From a virus, in IMG/VR virus record IMGVR_UViG_3300042463_000956, positions 1-64,000 of that record: a stretch of 64,000 bases of DNA; one strand, given 5' to 3'. Positions 1 through 9,715 of this stretch are shown in pieces. The notes under the pieces were generated by a model. It did not search any database. It saw only the letters and a list, made by a program, of their open reading frames with translations, and was not told the DNA's origin. A program made the translations under genes and the position numbers. Within the stretch, counting starts at the first letter, position 1; the number at the start of each line of letters is the position of its first letter.

Positions 1-1
1 A

Positions 2-1498
2 GGTATAGGTAGTTTAACTAAAAAAGTATTAGGTGTTTTTGGTTATACCGATGAAGCAATGGAGGCTGTTGCTAAAAATGTTGATGTTGACGTTATTGTT
101 AAAAATGGTATTGACACTTTAGAAACAACAGCTAGAAAACAAGGTATCGATATTGCAAACGCTAGTGAAGATCAATTACTTAAATTATTTGACGAATCAC
201 CATCGTTAAAAAATGAAATTGAGACTTTATATCGAAAAGCAACAAAAGATGTGGCTGATAAATTAATTGCTAATCTAGGTATTTTACCTTCGGAAATTAC
301 CACTTTAGTTACACAAGCGACAGCAATTAAACTACATCCATCTATGGCACAAAGAGCTTCAGACCTTTATGGTGATATAGGAACAAGATTAGATAATTTA
401 ATCGATGAAACACAAAAAACTGGTAAACAAATACCAAAAGAATTACAAGAATTAAAAGATTTGATTACAGCTAAACAAATTGAAGCTGACGAAATGGTTA
501 ATTTTAAAACAAAAAAACCAAGTAACGTTAGTCAAAATATATCTAAAAATGTTAGCTCTGAAGCTGACCCACAAGCTTATTTAAAAAACTTATCTTACGA
601 TCAATTAGCAACTAAGTTAGATTATAATACCGGTTGGGTTTCAAATGGGATATCACCAAAAATTATGAGTGGCTGGAAATTTCATGTTTTTGGCGAAGAT
701 TTAGTAGATAGTGTTTTTCTTAAAGAAAAACTATGGCCAGTAACACAAAAGTGGAATGCAGGTGCTAAAGTTGGTGGTATTAAACATACAGATGGTGTAA
801 CATATCCTAGTATGCAACCAGGCGGAGTTCAATATGGAAAACAAGGCGCTACAATTTATATACCTGTTGATGTTATTAATAGTGGAAAACAACAAGAAAT
901 GTTATCCGACATACAAAATGCAATTGCTGGTTATAAAAAAGGTGGTAACATTTCTGGAGATCAAGCAATAACACCGTCTATCCATTATAGATACGAATTA
1001 TTAGGTCCAGTACCAAAAGAAGGTATTGATATGAAAACATACGATGTAATGTATAACAAAAATTCAGGAGGACCATATAAACCAGATGATGTTGAAGATT
1101 TGTTTACGAAAAAATTAGGTGGTGACCAAGGTTCAAATATTGCTAAGCCGCAAAATCTTGTTAGTACAGGATTTTTAGGGTCAAAGTTTGGAGATACAAG
1201 TGATATAAATTGGGGCTCGATAACAAATGCTAAGGATATAAAACGCTATGACGATCTTATTGATGAAGCAATGAAATCAGGGAACTTTAATTCAATATCG
1301 AGAGGTGGGTTTGAAGCATATGGTATCCCAAATTTTAGAGAATATTTAATGAATATTTATAATAAAGAAAAAGGAGTTACTTCTAATTCACAAACACCAA
1401 TAAATATAAATAGACCAAAAGAAGGTCCAAGTAATTGGTCGGACTATCAATACCCAAATAGAGGAAATAACCCATATTATGGTTCAGGTTCAAATTAA
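2..1498 (+). CDS. Putative internal head protein with a LanKC/OspF-lyase-like domain (5' partial)
   Basis: The reading frame is open from base 2, so the gene begins before the window; the first in-frame ATG (59) is not the true start, because codons 2-58 match residues 27-45 of the paralogue at 3567-4946. Residues 1-150 (numbered from ATG 59) are a helical domain shared with that paralogue. After a linker, residues 200-315 look like a separate domain: WKFH at 206-209, a GKQGATIYIP strand near 260-269 and HYRYELLG at 309-316. This order resembles the N-terminal lyase-like domain of class III/IV lanthionine synthetases, which is related to OspF/SpvC phosphothreonine lyases. That match is from memory of the family pattern and is tentative. 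The paralogue carries a capsid-targeting-like N-terminus, so this protein probably does too. Confidence 0.6.
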   Translation, partial: GIGSLTKKVLGVFGYTDEAMEAVAKNVDVDVIVKNGIDTLETTARKQGIDIANASEDQLLKLFDESPSLKNEIETLYRKATKDVADKLIANLGILPSEITTLVTQATAIKLHPSMAQRASDLYGDIGTRLDNLIDETQKTGKQIPKELQELKDLITAKQIEADEMVNFKTKKPSNVSQNISKNVSSEADPQAYLKNLSYDQLATKLDYNTGWVSNGISPKIMSGWKFHVFGEDLVDSVFLKEKLWPVTQKWNAGAKVGGIKHTDGVTYPSMQPGGVQYGKQGATIYIPVDVINSGKQQEMLSDIQNAIAGYKKGGNISGDQAITPSIHYRYELLGPVPKEGIDMKTYDVMYNKNSGGPYKPDDVEDLFTKKLGGDQGSNIAKPQNLVSTGFLGSKFGDTSDINWGSITNAKDIKRYDDLIDEAMKSGNFNSISRGGFEAYGIPNFREYLMNIYNKEKGVTSNSQTPININRPKEGPSNWSDYQYPNRGNNPYYGSGSN

Positions 1499-1505
1499 TT
1501 AAATT

Positions 1506-3527
1506 ATGGAAAAACAAATTTTATTAGAATTACAAAGAATGAAACAAATAATGGGTTACGATAGAAGTAATCCTAGTAGTGTTATATTTGAACAAGATTT
1601 AAAACTTGATAACTATGTTGACGCAGTTTCTGGAACAAACGATATAAAAAATCAACCTAAGTCAAAAGTTGGTACATTTGACGAATATGGCGTTTTAGAA
1701 ATTGGACCGGAATCGAATAAAAAATACCCAACAATAATGGCAAAACCAATTAAAATTGTTTATGACCCATACGTCGGGGAGCCACAAATTAAAAGATTTA
1801 AAGTAGGGACAACAGCAAAGAACTTTATTTCTGAAGTAAAAACTTTTGGTCTAGGCGAAAAATTATCTGACGGAACACCGGCACCAGAAGGTGTTGAGTA
1901 TATTGAGAAGAATAATAAAAAATATTGTTTACCAAGTAAAGAGTTTTGGGATGATGTACACGTTAAGGAACAGTACATATATCAATTTACAAACCCTAAA
2001 ACTAATTCAATTTTTACGATGAGGTTAAAATTATCGTCCGCAGGACAAGCATTTATTGACGGTGTTGCAATGTCAGGGGCTGAAGCCGCTATGAAATGTA
2101 AAGGAGGGAGGAATGGTTTGAATTTTGAAATAACACAAAATGGTATGGCCTTTTTCAAAAAAGGATCTGGAGAACCTTATGAATCAGACCCAAAAGAAAC
2201 TGAAACAATTTCTGATTTTGATACTTGGTGGGATTCTGGTTGGGGTATTGCAATTGAAATTGGTGTTGGTGTTCTAGCCTCACTTGTTACTGGTGGTTTA
2301 GCGGGTGTATTATTAACAGCAGCAAGAGCTGGTAGAATTGTTGGTCTTTTAGGAAGAACAATTTTAGCTCTAGATAAAATGAGATATCTTGGTGGTGGTG
2401 TAACAATGTTAACTGTATTAACAGAATCTTTAGTTGAGGCGGGATTAATGATTCCTATTGCAGTATATCAATTTAGTAGAGGAAAAGATTCTGATGGTGT
2501 ATTATCAATTGCTCTATCATTTTTACCATTTTTTACGAATGTACCAGCTGTATCAAAATATATTAAAAGTGGTAAAATATTTAGAAAAAGTGATGCCGAA
2601 ACAATTATGCAAAAAGTTACCCAAGAAGGTGGTTTTGAAGTTTTGGATGCGTCTAAAGAAAAAACCGCAAATTTTCTTTTAAGTTTAACACCAGACCAAC
2701 AAGAAATGTATAAGGCAGCTGTTACTATGTTAAAAGAAAGTCCAGATGATTTTAGTAAGGGTTTAATTGAGGTTTTAAATAAAGAAGGTGATAAGATTAC
2801 TGAAGGAATTGCAAAAAATAAAAAATTAGATAAAACAGCTTTAGAAAAAGTAGCAGAAGTTGCAAAAGAGAATGTTAGTATTAGAAGTGGTACTGGTATT
2901 TTACCACAATTTGTTAGGGCTGGAATACCAATTGCAGGACTATTTGTGTTGCCAACAGTATTCATATTTGATTACTTCAAATCCGTAGGTTTATCAGAAA
3001 AAACAGCTGGTGAACTAACAAATCAATTTGGTGAAACAATTGAGGGTTCTAAATATTTGGCGAAAATAAATACATTACACGAAAAATTAGGTCTTGGTAT
3101 AGAAACAACAAATGAAGTTGTTTTAGATACTCTTAAAAAACAAATCGCCGAAAATCCAAATATGATTAAAGAAATTATTGCTAGTGATGCCGTACAAAAA
3201 AAATATTTTAATCAGGATAAAATCAATAAAGACGCAATGGAAATTGTAAAGGCAGAACAAAAAAAATATAAGGACGCATTTCTTGGTGGACAAACAAATG
3301 AAACTATTATTTTAGATATAATGGATGAAATTGGTATAATGGACAAACAAATTGCAATTATTGAAAAAATAAACACAAAAAACTACGACGTTGAAAAATG
3401 GGATGATACGTCAAATAATACAAATTGGAAATTTACAACAACGGACGGAAAACCTGGTCTTGTTAATTTCTTAAAAGATGGTACTTTTGAAGTATTAATT
3501 AACAACATTAATATTTTTAATAGTTAA
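1506..3527 (+). CDS. Putative internal/ejected head protein with hydrophobic segments
   Basis: A 673-residue protein I do not recognise. The N-terminus MEKQILLELQRMKQIMGYDR is an amphipathic helix followed by an I-F-E|Q site at 27-30, the pattern proposed here for capsid-targeted cargo. Three hydrophobic stretches (about 245-285, 295-325 and 465-490) are glycine and alanine rich and could cross or disturb a membrane. Much of the remainder is predicted helix. It starts 8 bases after the upstream gene and is followed by a motif upstream of the next gene, so it is probably the last cistron of the first unit. An ejected, membrane-active role is inference. Confidence 0.6.
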   Translation: MEKQILLELQRMKQIMGYDRSNPSSVIFEQDLKLDNYVDAVSGTNDIKNQPKSKVGTFDEYGVLEIGPESNKKYPTIMAKPIKIVYDPYVGEPQIKRFKVGTTAKNFISEVKTFGLGEKLSDGTPAPEGVEYIEKNNKKYCLPSKEFWDDVHVKEQYIYQFTNPKTNSIFTMRLKLSSAGQAFIDGVAMSGAEAAMKCKGGRNGLNFEITQNGMAFFKKGSGEPYESDPKETETISDFDTWWDSGWGIAIEIGVGVLASLVTGGLAGVLLTAARAGRIVGLLGRTILALDKMRYLGGGVTMLTVLTESLVEAGLMIPIAVYQFSRGKDSDGVLSIALSFLPFFTNVPAVSKYIKSGKIFRKSDAETIMQKVTQEGGFEVLDASKEKTANFLLSLTPDQQEMYKAAVTMLKESPDDFSKGLIEVLNKEGDKITEGIAKNKKLDKTALEKVAEVAKENVSIRSGTGILPQFVRAGIPIAGLFVLPTVFIFDYFKSVGLSEKTAGELTNQFGETIEGSKYLAKINTLHEKLGLGIETTNEVVLDTLKKQIAENPNMIKEIIASDAVQKKYFNQDKINKDAMEIVKAEQKKYKDAFLGGQTNETIILDIMDEIGIMDKQIAIIEKINTKNYDVEKWDDTSNNTNWKFTTTDGKPGLVNFLKDGTFEVLINNINIFNS

Positions 3528-3566
3528 CTTTTTTAAAACCGATAATATTTATAAATAAAAAAAAAT

Positions 3567-4946
3567 ATGAAAAATAAAGGAAATTTACTAGTTGAGGTTA
3601 ACCGAATCAGAGAAATGATGGGGTTAAATTTAATTATGGAACAAGGTATAGGTAGTTTAACTAAAAAAGTATTAGGTGTTTTTGGTTATACCGATGAAGC
3701 AATGGAGGCTGTTGCTAAAAATGTTGATGTTGACGTTATTGTTAAAAATGGTATTGACACTTTAGAAACAGCAGCATTAAAAAAAGGTATTGATATTGCA
3801 AACGCAACTGAAGATCAATTACTTAAATTATTTGACGAATCACCATCGTTAAAAAATGAAATTGAAACTTTATATCGAAAAGCGACAAAAGATGCTGCAG
3901 ATAAATTAATTGCTAACACACCAACGGGTATTTTGGGTGTGGAAATTACTAATTTAATTACAAGAGCAACCGCAACTAAATTACACCCGTCAATTGCACA
4001 AAGAGCTTCAGACCTTTATGGTGATATAGGAACAAGCTTAGATAGAGTAATTAATCAACTTCAAAGACAAGGTACTCCAGTACCAAAAGATTTACAAGAG
4101 TTAAGAGATTTGATTACAGTTAAACAGCTTGAAGCTGACGAAATGGTTAATTTTAAAAGGCCAACTAGTGCTCCAGGTGGTTTTAAACCAGATCCAGGTG
4201 GTGTTAAAGTTGATGACCCACAAATACCTGGTAAGAAATATCAAGTAGGTATGGATCCTGAATTTGATTCTGCTTTTGATTTTGGTCTTAGTTCGGCAGC
4301 ATTTAAATTAAGTGATGAACAATCTGATAAACTTAGACAAGTTTTATATAATATATACAAACAAGGTAATTTAACTCTAACACAATTTTATAAGCAATTT
4401 GAAGATTTAGGACAAAAACTAGCTAAGTCTTCAGATGAAAGAACTGCTTCTTTTGGTAGAAAAATTTTAAATTTACTTAAAAAAGTTGCTGGTGCTTGTG
4501 GTAAAGACCTTAAAATAACGATTAAAACATTATGGATTGCACCTAGTTGTGCTTTAGGTTTTTGGGGTTTACTTACCGCCTTATCTTTGGGTGGTGATAT
4601 TATTGGTATAGATAATAATTTTTGGAAAGGTTTGCCTTGCGCTTTTGGGTCAATAGTTGAAGGTATTGGTGGTGATGGTGAACTACAAGGTTTTTGGAAA
4701 GATATGTGTGATGGTGGAGGTAAATTCTGGGAAAGTGATAACACTTCTAAAGAACCAAAAATAGAGGACGCTAAAGCTTGGATTGGCACTTTAAATGGTG
4801 TTGGTGAAGATTTAGAAGGTTTGTCTGTTACAGATCTTAAAAAGGACCCAAATGGTGTTAAAAATATGTATATAGCAACATTATCTGATGGTAGATCACA
4901 AAAACTATTATGGGACCCAACAACAAAAAATTTCACACCGCAATAA
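3567..4946 (+). CDS. Putative internal head protein, paralogue of the gene at 2-1498
   Basis: A 459-residue protein. The N-terminus (MKNKGNLLVEVNRIREMMGL, then I-M-E|Q at 23-26) fits the capsid-targeting pattern. Residues 27 to about 200 are nearly identical to the first gene of the window, and the DNA is identical for about 130 bases, so the duplication is recent or is being homogenised. The C-terminal half is unrelated to the paralogue: a helical stretch, a cysteine-containing hydrophobic segment around 310-345, and a short C-terminal domain ending in a strand-rich region. The pair therefore looks like one delivery module joined to two different C-terminal domains. An ATATTTAT motif ends exactly 14 nt before the ATG. 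Confidence 0.62.
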   Translation: MKNKGNLLVEVNRIREMMGLNLIMEQGIGSLTKKVLGVFGYTDEAMEAVAKNVDVDVIVKNGIDTLETAALKKGIDIANATEDQLLKLFDESPSLKNEIETLYRKATKDAADKLIANTPTGILGVEITNLITRATATKLHPSIAQRASDLYGDIGTSLDRVINQLQRQGTPVPKDLQELRDLITVKQLEADEMVNFKRPTSAPGGFKPDPGGVKVDDPQIPGKKYQVGMDPEFDSAFDFGLSSAAFKLSDEQSDKLRQVLYNIYKQGNLTLTQFYKQFEDLGQKLAKSSDERTASFGRKILNLLKKVAGACGKDLKITIKTLWIAPSCALGFWGLLTALSLGGDIIGIDNNFWKGLPCAFGSIVEGIGGDGELQGFWKDMCDGGGKFWESDNTSKEPKIEDAKAWIGTLNGVGEDLEGLSVTDLKKDPNGVKNMYIATLSDGRSQKLLWDPTTKNFTPQ

Positions 4947-4967
4947 AATAAAGAATTATTAACTAAT

Positions 4968-7325
4968 ATGTCTCAAATTATAAATGAAGCCCACGTAACT
5001 GGAAATTGTAGAGGTAAAGGATACACTGAGAAAATATCCTCAACTTCAGCAAAACCAGTATGGTATGAACAAGACGCCACAAGATATCAATATTGTGAAG
5101 ACGGTGTTGGTTCATCAAAACGATATTATAGAAAAACAAAAAGTGTAACCCCAACACCAACACCAACTGGAACAAGAGTTACACCTAGTCCAACACCAAC
5201 ACCAAGAGTTACACCAGTCCCAACTACAACATATTCTGTATGTTCTGGACCAACTTATTCAAATGGTTGTAAAGATAGTGGAGCACCAAATCCTAATGGT
5301 CCTATATATAAAGTACAAGGATGTATTGGTGCATCACAAGATAGTAAATTTGGGCCAAAAACTGAAAAAGCTCTTAAATTAAAAACTGGTAAAACAACTT
5401 TTAGTGATGATGATGTTTCTACAATATGTAGTGGTTCTCCAAATCAAGATAATCAAAACCAAGGTACTCAAGGTGGTAAAATGACACCAGAAAAACAAAA
5501 AGAATTTTTTGATAAATTAATTGATACTGGAAGAATTAATGACGGTTACATTCAAGAACTTAAACCTAATTCTGATTTAGCAGCTAAAGACGGTTCAATT
5601 TATAGATATTGTTACATTAAGAAATTTGAATGTACAAGAAATGAGCAAGGAAAAATAACAGCAATCGGAAATGGTACACCAATTTCTGGAAAAGCTGATG
5701 TGACATATTCACAAGAAAATTTGTTTGTAATATTATTTCCTGATTTACAATATGGTTATATGGAAAAAAGAGGTGAAATTATTACAAATCCGTCTTATAC
5801 TTGGTCACCAGGTGATGCTTCAGCTTCTAATGTCTTTTTAGAATCAAAAAGAAGAAGAAAATTAAGTGAACAAAAAATCGACTTTGCACCGATACTCGGT
5901 AGTTCTTGGAATTTCAGTCCAAGTAACACAACTAGTCAAAGTTCAAGTAGCACAACTAATCAAAGTTCAAGTAGCACAAGTGTTCCAAGTAATTTTAATG
6001 AAGTGGAAGAGACTGAAAAAGTTATGCGTCCTATAAAAGAAAAAGCTTTAAAACTTATTGACGAATGGGATAATAGTAATTCAAAAAAATTGGCTATTAA
6101 TCCAGCTAAAGGTAAGATTAATACCGAAATTGATAATGCAAGAGCACAAATACAAGGAAAAAATCCTAAAGATTTTTGTAGTCCAGAAAATAAAGCTGAA
6201 TTAGCTAAAGCAAAAGAAGATGTTGCAAAAAAGAAAGCGGAATTGGGTTTTGCTTTAACTAAAGAAGATGAATCATATATGAGTCAATTAGAATCTTTAT
6301 TAGGTCAAGTTGAATCACAATGTGCTGTAATTGAAAGGAAAAAAAGACAATCACAAAATACTAGTGGTAACCAAGGTTCTGGAAGTCAAGGTTCTGGAAG
6401 TCAAGGTTCTGGAAGTCAAGGTGTAACAACAGTTGTTACTGGAAGTAGAAAAGATGAACTTAGAAAATTATTTGGATTTGTTGATGAAGATGGAAATACT
6501 ATGTCACCAAAAACAACAATAAGTAAAATGAATAAAAACCCAGAAAGAGGTTATGTTAGTGGTATGGGTAGTCTTCAGTATGCAATAAATAATTATGAAG
6601 CAAGATCCGAATGGTTTGAAGATTTCAACGAATTAATGGATGCTGAAGGATTGTCAGAATTTAAATTAAAATTCCCAGATAATTTTGAAGATGAGGAATA
6701 TGCTGGTGAAGAAATTGATAAAGAAAATTATTCTGCGTTAACACCAATTAAATCGGACGCTAAATCACAATATAAGAAATTTACTTTCGGAAATTTTTTT
6801 GGTAACGAATCAAGACTACCAATATTCCAAGTACAATCTGGAAGTGGTGAATTTGGTGTTAAAAAAACAAAATGTAGCGGTAACCCAAGACAAAAATTAA
6901 TTGATTATTTGAACGCAGCTTTAAGTGGCTCAATGTCTTTTAGAGGTAGTAATGAATTAGATTATTTTGAAAGATGTTTAGCAACAAATAAATTACAACC
7001 ACAATTTGAAAACGAAGGACCACTTAGAAGAAGTGATTTTACAGAAGTTGACCCAGATAAGTTACCATTTAACGCTTTCAACAACAAATTAGGATTAAAA
7101 GAAATTATAAGACTATTAAGAGGTGAAGAAGTAAATGGTGCTGAAATTGAAAATGGTGAATTAATCGATAAAGATTTTTACACAGAAAGATTTTCGGTTT
7201 ACGAATCAGTAAAAAAAACTGTTAAGAAAAATTTAAGTGAAGCAATAACAAAAAAGAAAAATTTAAAACTTACTGAATCTGCTTTAACTAAAATTTTAAC
7301 AAACATAAAAAGAAAAGGATACTAA
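4968..7325 (+). CDS. Large modular protein with a peptidoglycan-binding-like domain
   Basis: A 785-residue protein. It begins MSQIINEAHV, so an I-N-E|A site lies at residues 5-8. A Pro/Thr linker (about 62-88) leads to a cysteine-bracketed segment (about 90-160) containing KVQGCIGASQDSKFGPKTEKAL, split here as KVQGCIGASQ and DSKFGPKTEKAL, which fits the PG_binding_1 fold. Low-complexity Ser/Thr/Asn and Gly-Ser-Gln repeats (bases 5930-5990 and 6374-6421) separate further helical regions. The C-terminus (KNLKLTESALTKILTNIKRK) resembles the LTESDL capsid-targeting motif found at the N-termini of other proteins here. A virion-associated cell-wall-binding role is inferred. Confidence 0.6.
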   Translation: MSQIINEAHVTGNCRGKGYTEKISSTSAKPVWYEQDATRYQYCEDGVGSSKRYYRKTKSVTPTPTPTGTRVTPSPTPTPRVTPVPTTTYSVCSGPTYSNGCKDSGAPNPNGPIYKVQGCIGASQDSKFGPKTEKALKLKTGKTTFSDDDVSTICSGSPNQDNQNQGTQGGKMTPEKQKEFFDKLIDTGRINDGYIQELKPNSDLAAKDGSIYRYCYIKKFECTRNEQGKITAIGNGTPISGKADVTYSQENLFVILFPDLQYGYMEKRGEIITNPSYTWSPGDASASNVFLESKRRRKLSEQKIDFAPILGSSWNFSPSNTTSQSSSSTTNQSSSSTSVPSNFNEVEETEKVMRPIKEKALKLIDEWDNSNSKKLAINPAKGKINTEIDNARAQIQGKNPKDFCSPENKAELAKAKEDVAKKKAELGFALTKEDESYMSQLESLLGQVESQCAVIERKKRQSQNTSGNQGSGSQGSGSQGSGSQGVTTVVTGSRKDELRKLFGFVDEDGNTMSPKTTISKMNKNPERGYVSGMGSLQYAINNYEARSEWFEDFNELMDAEGLSEFKLKFPDNFEDEEYAGEEIDKENYSALTPIKSDAKSQYKKFTFGNFFGNESRLPIFQVQSGSGEFGVKKTKCSGNPRQKLIDYLNAALSGSMSFRGSNELDYFERCLATNKLQPQFENEGPLRRSDFTEVDPDKLPFNAFNNKLGLKEIIRLLRGEEVNGAEIENGELIDKDFYTERFSVYESVKKTVKKNLSEAITKKKNLKLTESALTKILTNIKRKGY

Positions 7326-7427
7326 GGATACTTGTTTGGTGTAGTTACCGAATAAGAATAAACCATCTAAAAGAAGGAGGTGTTTAAGTATCTAGCAAGA
7401 TAGGAACTTCGGTTCCTATTTTGTTTT
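7326..7427 (+). other. Intergenic stretch with perfect anti-Shine-Dalgarno complement and terminator
   Basis: AAGGAGGTG (7374-7382) is followed by no ATG; a GTG frame of 7 codons only is possible. The segment ends in a strong terminator, ATAGGAAC-TTCG-GTTCCTAT (7400-7419) plus T run. Confidence 0.6.
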
Positions 7428-7470
7428 TCGACCTATTCATTTATTGTTTTTTTATTTTATATTTATTTTT

Positions 7471-9291
7471 ATGAATCAAACAATAGTAGAAACCGTATTT
7501 GAAAATAACATAACACCAGAATTAACCGTAGCACTTCCAGTTTACAATAGTAAAAGTATTGCTTGGATAGCTATAGAAAGTTTATGTGAACAAATCAATA
7601 TTGATTTTAATTGGGAATTAATTGTTTATGAAGAAAAACACGCACAATCTGTTTTTCCAGAACTAATTGATTTGTATATTGAAAAACTAAAATCCGTTAA
7701 TTGTTCAAGGATTATATACATAACAAATAATGAAAAAGTTTCATTAGTTGAAAAATGGATTGAAATTGGAAAAAACGTAAGTGAATCATCAAAATGTTTT
7801 TTACTTCAGGCTGCCGATTGTTATTCACCAAAAACAAGACTTAAAATAAGTTATGAAAAAATAGTAAATGAAGACTATGATTGGTATGACCAAACAAAAG
7901 GTTATTTCTATTCATTTATAAGTGATAGAGTTATTTTATACGACTATAAAGGTTTTACAAATCTTAATATGTCACTAAAAACGGAATACATCAAAACATT
8001 ACCGTTTTCACCATTAAAAAAGGGTATTGATGGGTACATATATAATCACTCAATAATTTCTTGTAAACAAGCTTCCAGAAATTTCAGAAGATATTTTGAT
8101 GATGAATTATATAATGATAGTGTTGATACACACGGTCATAATAATATAAGTCATGCCAGAGAATCATACTTTGATACAAAACCAAACATCTTTTCAAAAA
8201 CAAATTTAAGTGTTAATGACTTAGATTGGAATATTAATATAAAAAATTCAATAGATTCGACATCCATATACGAACTTACAATAATAATATCAACATATCT
8301 AAACACACAATATCTAGAAGAGTGTTTTGGTTCTATTATTAATTCAATTGGTGAAAAGAAAGTACAAGTCTTAGTTGGTATTGATTCTTGTTTAGAATCC
8401 AAAGAACATATTGAATCACATAGTTATCCAAGTTATTTTGAGTTTTTCTTTTTTGAAAAAAACAACGGGCCTTATATTGTGTTTAATACCTTATCTAAAT
8501 TAGCACTTTCAAAAAACCTTTTATTTTTTGGTTCAGATGATATTATGAATTTAAATATGGTTGAGGATTCGATTAATGGTCTTATGACCCACGACTGTGT
8601 AAAACCATATTATACAAATTTTATCGATGGAAAACCTTTTGATTCACAAACAAAAAAACACGTTGGTGAAGGTGTGTTTGCAATAAAAAAAGACATATTT
8701 GACTATATGAACGGGTTTGAACCCTGGATGTGTGCGGCAGATTCTGATTTTATGGCAAGATTATATGGTTTAAAACAATATAGATTTAAATTCACAAATA
8801 AAATTAATTTTTATAGAAGAATACATAAAAATGGTTTAACAAGTAGACCAGATACTGGTATGGGGTCAAAATTAAGGGCTCACTATGGAACTTTAGCAAG
8901 ACAAAGAAATTCTATTGGACCAATACAGAATATGGTGGTTGAACCATATGTTATAGTTCACCAACAAACACTAACAACACCAAGAAAAGAAATTACAAGT
9001 CCAAATATACCAAGAGCTGAAAAAAACATATCACCTTTAGCTTTACTACAAAATAAAAATTCCGAACCACAACCTATCAGGAACTACGTAAAACAAGAAG
9101 TTAAACAAACACCAAAATCACAAATAAAAGAAAGACCACCGATTAGTCAAGTAAAACAAGACTCCGAAACAGAAAAACCAATAGACAAAAATTCATTGGC
9201 AAATAAAGCAAAAGGTGTTTCAGTAAATAAAAAACCACAAACCCCAAAAGGTAAAGATTTTAATATTGGTAAAGATTCTTTAAGGATTTGA
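7471..9291 (+). CDS. Two-domain glycosyltransferase (GT-A, GT2-like)
   Basis: From the ATG at 7471 the protein has 606 residues. Domain 1 starts with LTVALPVYNS and domain 2 (about residue 270 onward) with LTIIISTYLN, both typical GT2 openings; domain 2 contains FGSDDIM, a likely metal/nucleotide-sugar-binding acidic motif. The last 100 residues are Pro/Gln/Lys-rich and look disordered. An in-frame ATG at 7444 is less likely because the ATATTTAT motif at 7459-7466 would then lie inside the gene; the motif ends 4 nt before 7471. Phage GT2 enzymes commonly glycosylate virion proteins or DNA bases, or alter host surface sugars; the target here is unknown. Confidence 0.72.
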   Translation: MNQTIVETVFENNITPELTVALPVYNSKSIAWIAIESLCEQINIDFNWELIVYEEKHAQSVFPELIDLYIEKLKSVNCSRIIYITNNEKVSLVEKWIEIGKNVSESSKCFLLQAADCYSPKTRLKISYEKIVNEDYDWYDQTKGYFYSFISDRVILYDYKGFTNLNMSLKTEYIKTLPFSPLKKGIDGYIYNHSIISCKQASRNFRRYFDDELYNDSVDTHGHNNISHARESYFDTKPNIFSKTNLSVNDLDWNINIKNSIDSTSIYELTIIISTYLNTQYLEECFGSIINSIGEKKVQVLVGIDSCLESKEHIESHSYPSYFEFFFFEKNNGPYIVFNTLSKLALSKNLLFFGSDDIMNLNMVEDSINGLMTHDCVKPYYTNFIDGKPFDSQTKKHVGEGVFAIKKDIFDYMNGFEPWMCAADSDFMARLYGLKQYRFKFTNKINFYRRIHKNGLTSRPDTGMGSKLRAHYGTLARQRNSIGPIQNMVVEPYVIVHQQTLTTPRKEITSPNIPRAEKNISPLALLQNKNSEPQPIRNYVKQEVKQTPKSQIKERPPISQVKQDSETEKPIDKNSLANKAKGVSVNKKPQTPKGKDFNIGKDSLRI

Positions 9292-9331
9292 TTTATTAAT
9301 GTATTATCAATATATTTTATTAAAAAATCAT

Positions 9332-9508
9332 ATGTACGTAATAATTAAACACATCAAAACAGAAAGTAAAAAAAGAGTTCCAGTAATCTTATTAAATACT
9401 CAAGGAGAAATTTGGGAATTTGATTCTCAAAAAATTGCCGAAGAGATGAGGGACATATTTGAATTAAACTCAGATTCAGGTCACAAATACGAAGTTAAAA
9501 AGATTTGA
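9332..9508 (+). CDS. Small hypothetical protein
   Basis: About 58 residues, with a strand-rich start (MYVIIKHIK) and a VILLNTQGEIWEF segment, compatible with a small mixed alpha/beta fold. I do not recognise it. An upstream in-frame ATG at 9299 would add 11 residues that look like translated AT-rich spacer, so 9332 is preferred but not certain. It lies directly before the first tRNA of the region. Confidence 0.5.
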   Translation: MYVIIKHIKTESKKRVPVILLNTQGEIWEFDSQKIAEEMRDIFELNSDSGHKYEVKKI

Positions 9509-9514
9509 TAATCT

Positions 9515-9588
9515 GGTCCCGTAGCTCAGCTGGATAGAGCAACTGCCTTCTAAGCAGTAGGTCTTTGGTTCGAATCCAAACGGGATCA
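9515..9588 (+). tRNA. tRNA-Arg(TCT)
   Basis: Acceptor GGTCCCG pairs with CGGGATC. The anticodon stem-loop ACTGC-CTTCTAA-GCAGT gives TCT. The T loop is TTCGAAT. CCA is not encoded. A second tRNA-Arg(TCT) occurs at 11760. Confidence 0.93.
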
Positions 9589-9601
9589 CTAAAAAAATAT
9601 T

Positions 9602-9715
9602 ATGGAAGACATATTTGAACAAATACATAATGAATTTATAAATTCCGAAGATTATTTTTCATATCTTCAAGATATTTATTCTTATGAAGAAAAAGATAAG
9701 ACTAACGGAATCTGA
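9602..9715 (+). CDS. Small acidic protein (37 aa)
   Basis: An ATG-started frame of 37 codons, rich in Glu, Asp and Tyr, beginning MEDIFEQIHNEF. Its 3' end overlaps the start of the gene at 9684 by 32 bases in another frame, which suggests translational coupling. Codon use matches neighbouring genes. Function unknown. Confidence 0.4.
   Translation: MEDIFEQIHNEFINSEDYFSYLQDIYSYEEKDKTNGI

Noticed and set aside
2468-2965. 165-codon minus-strand frame opposite the gene at 1506
   Set aside because: It lies fully antisense to a convincing gene, with no promoter motif or start context.
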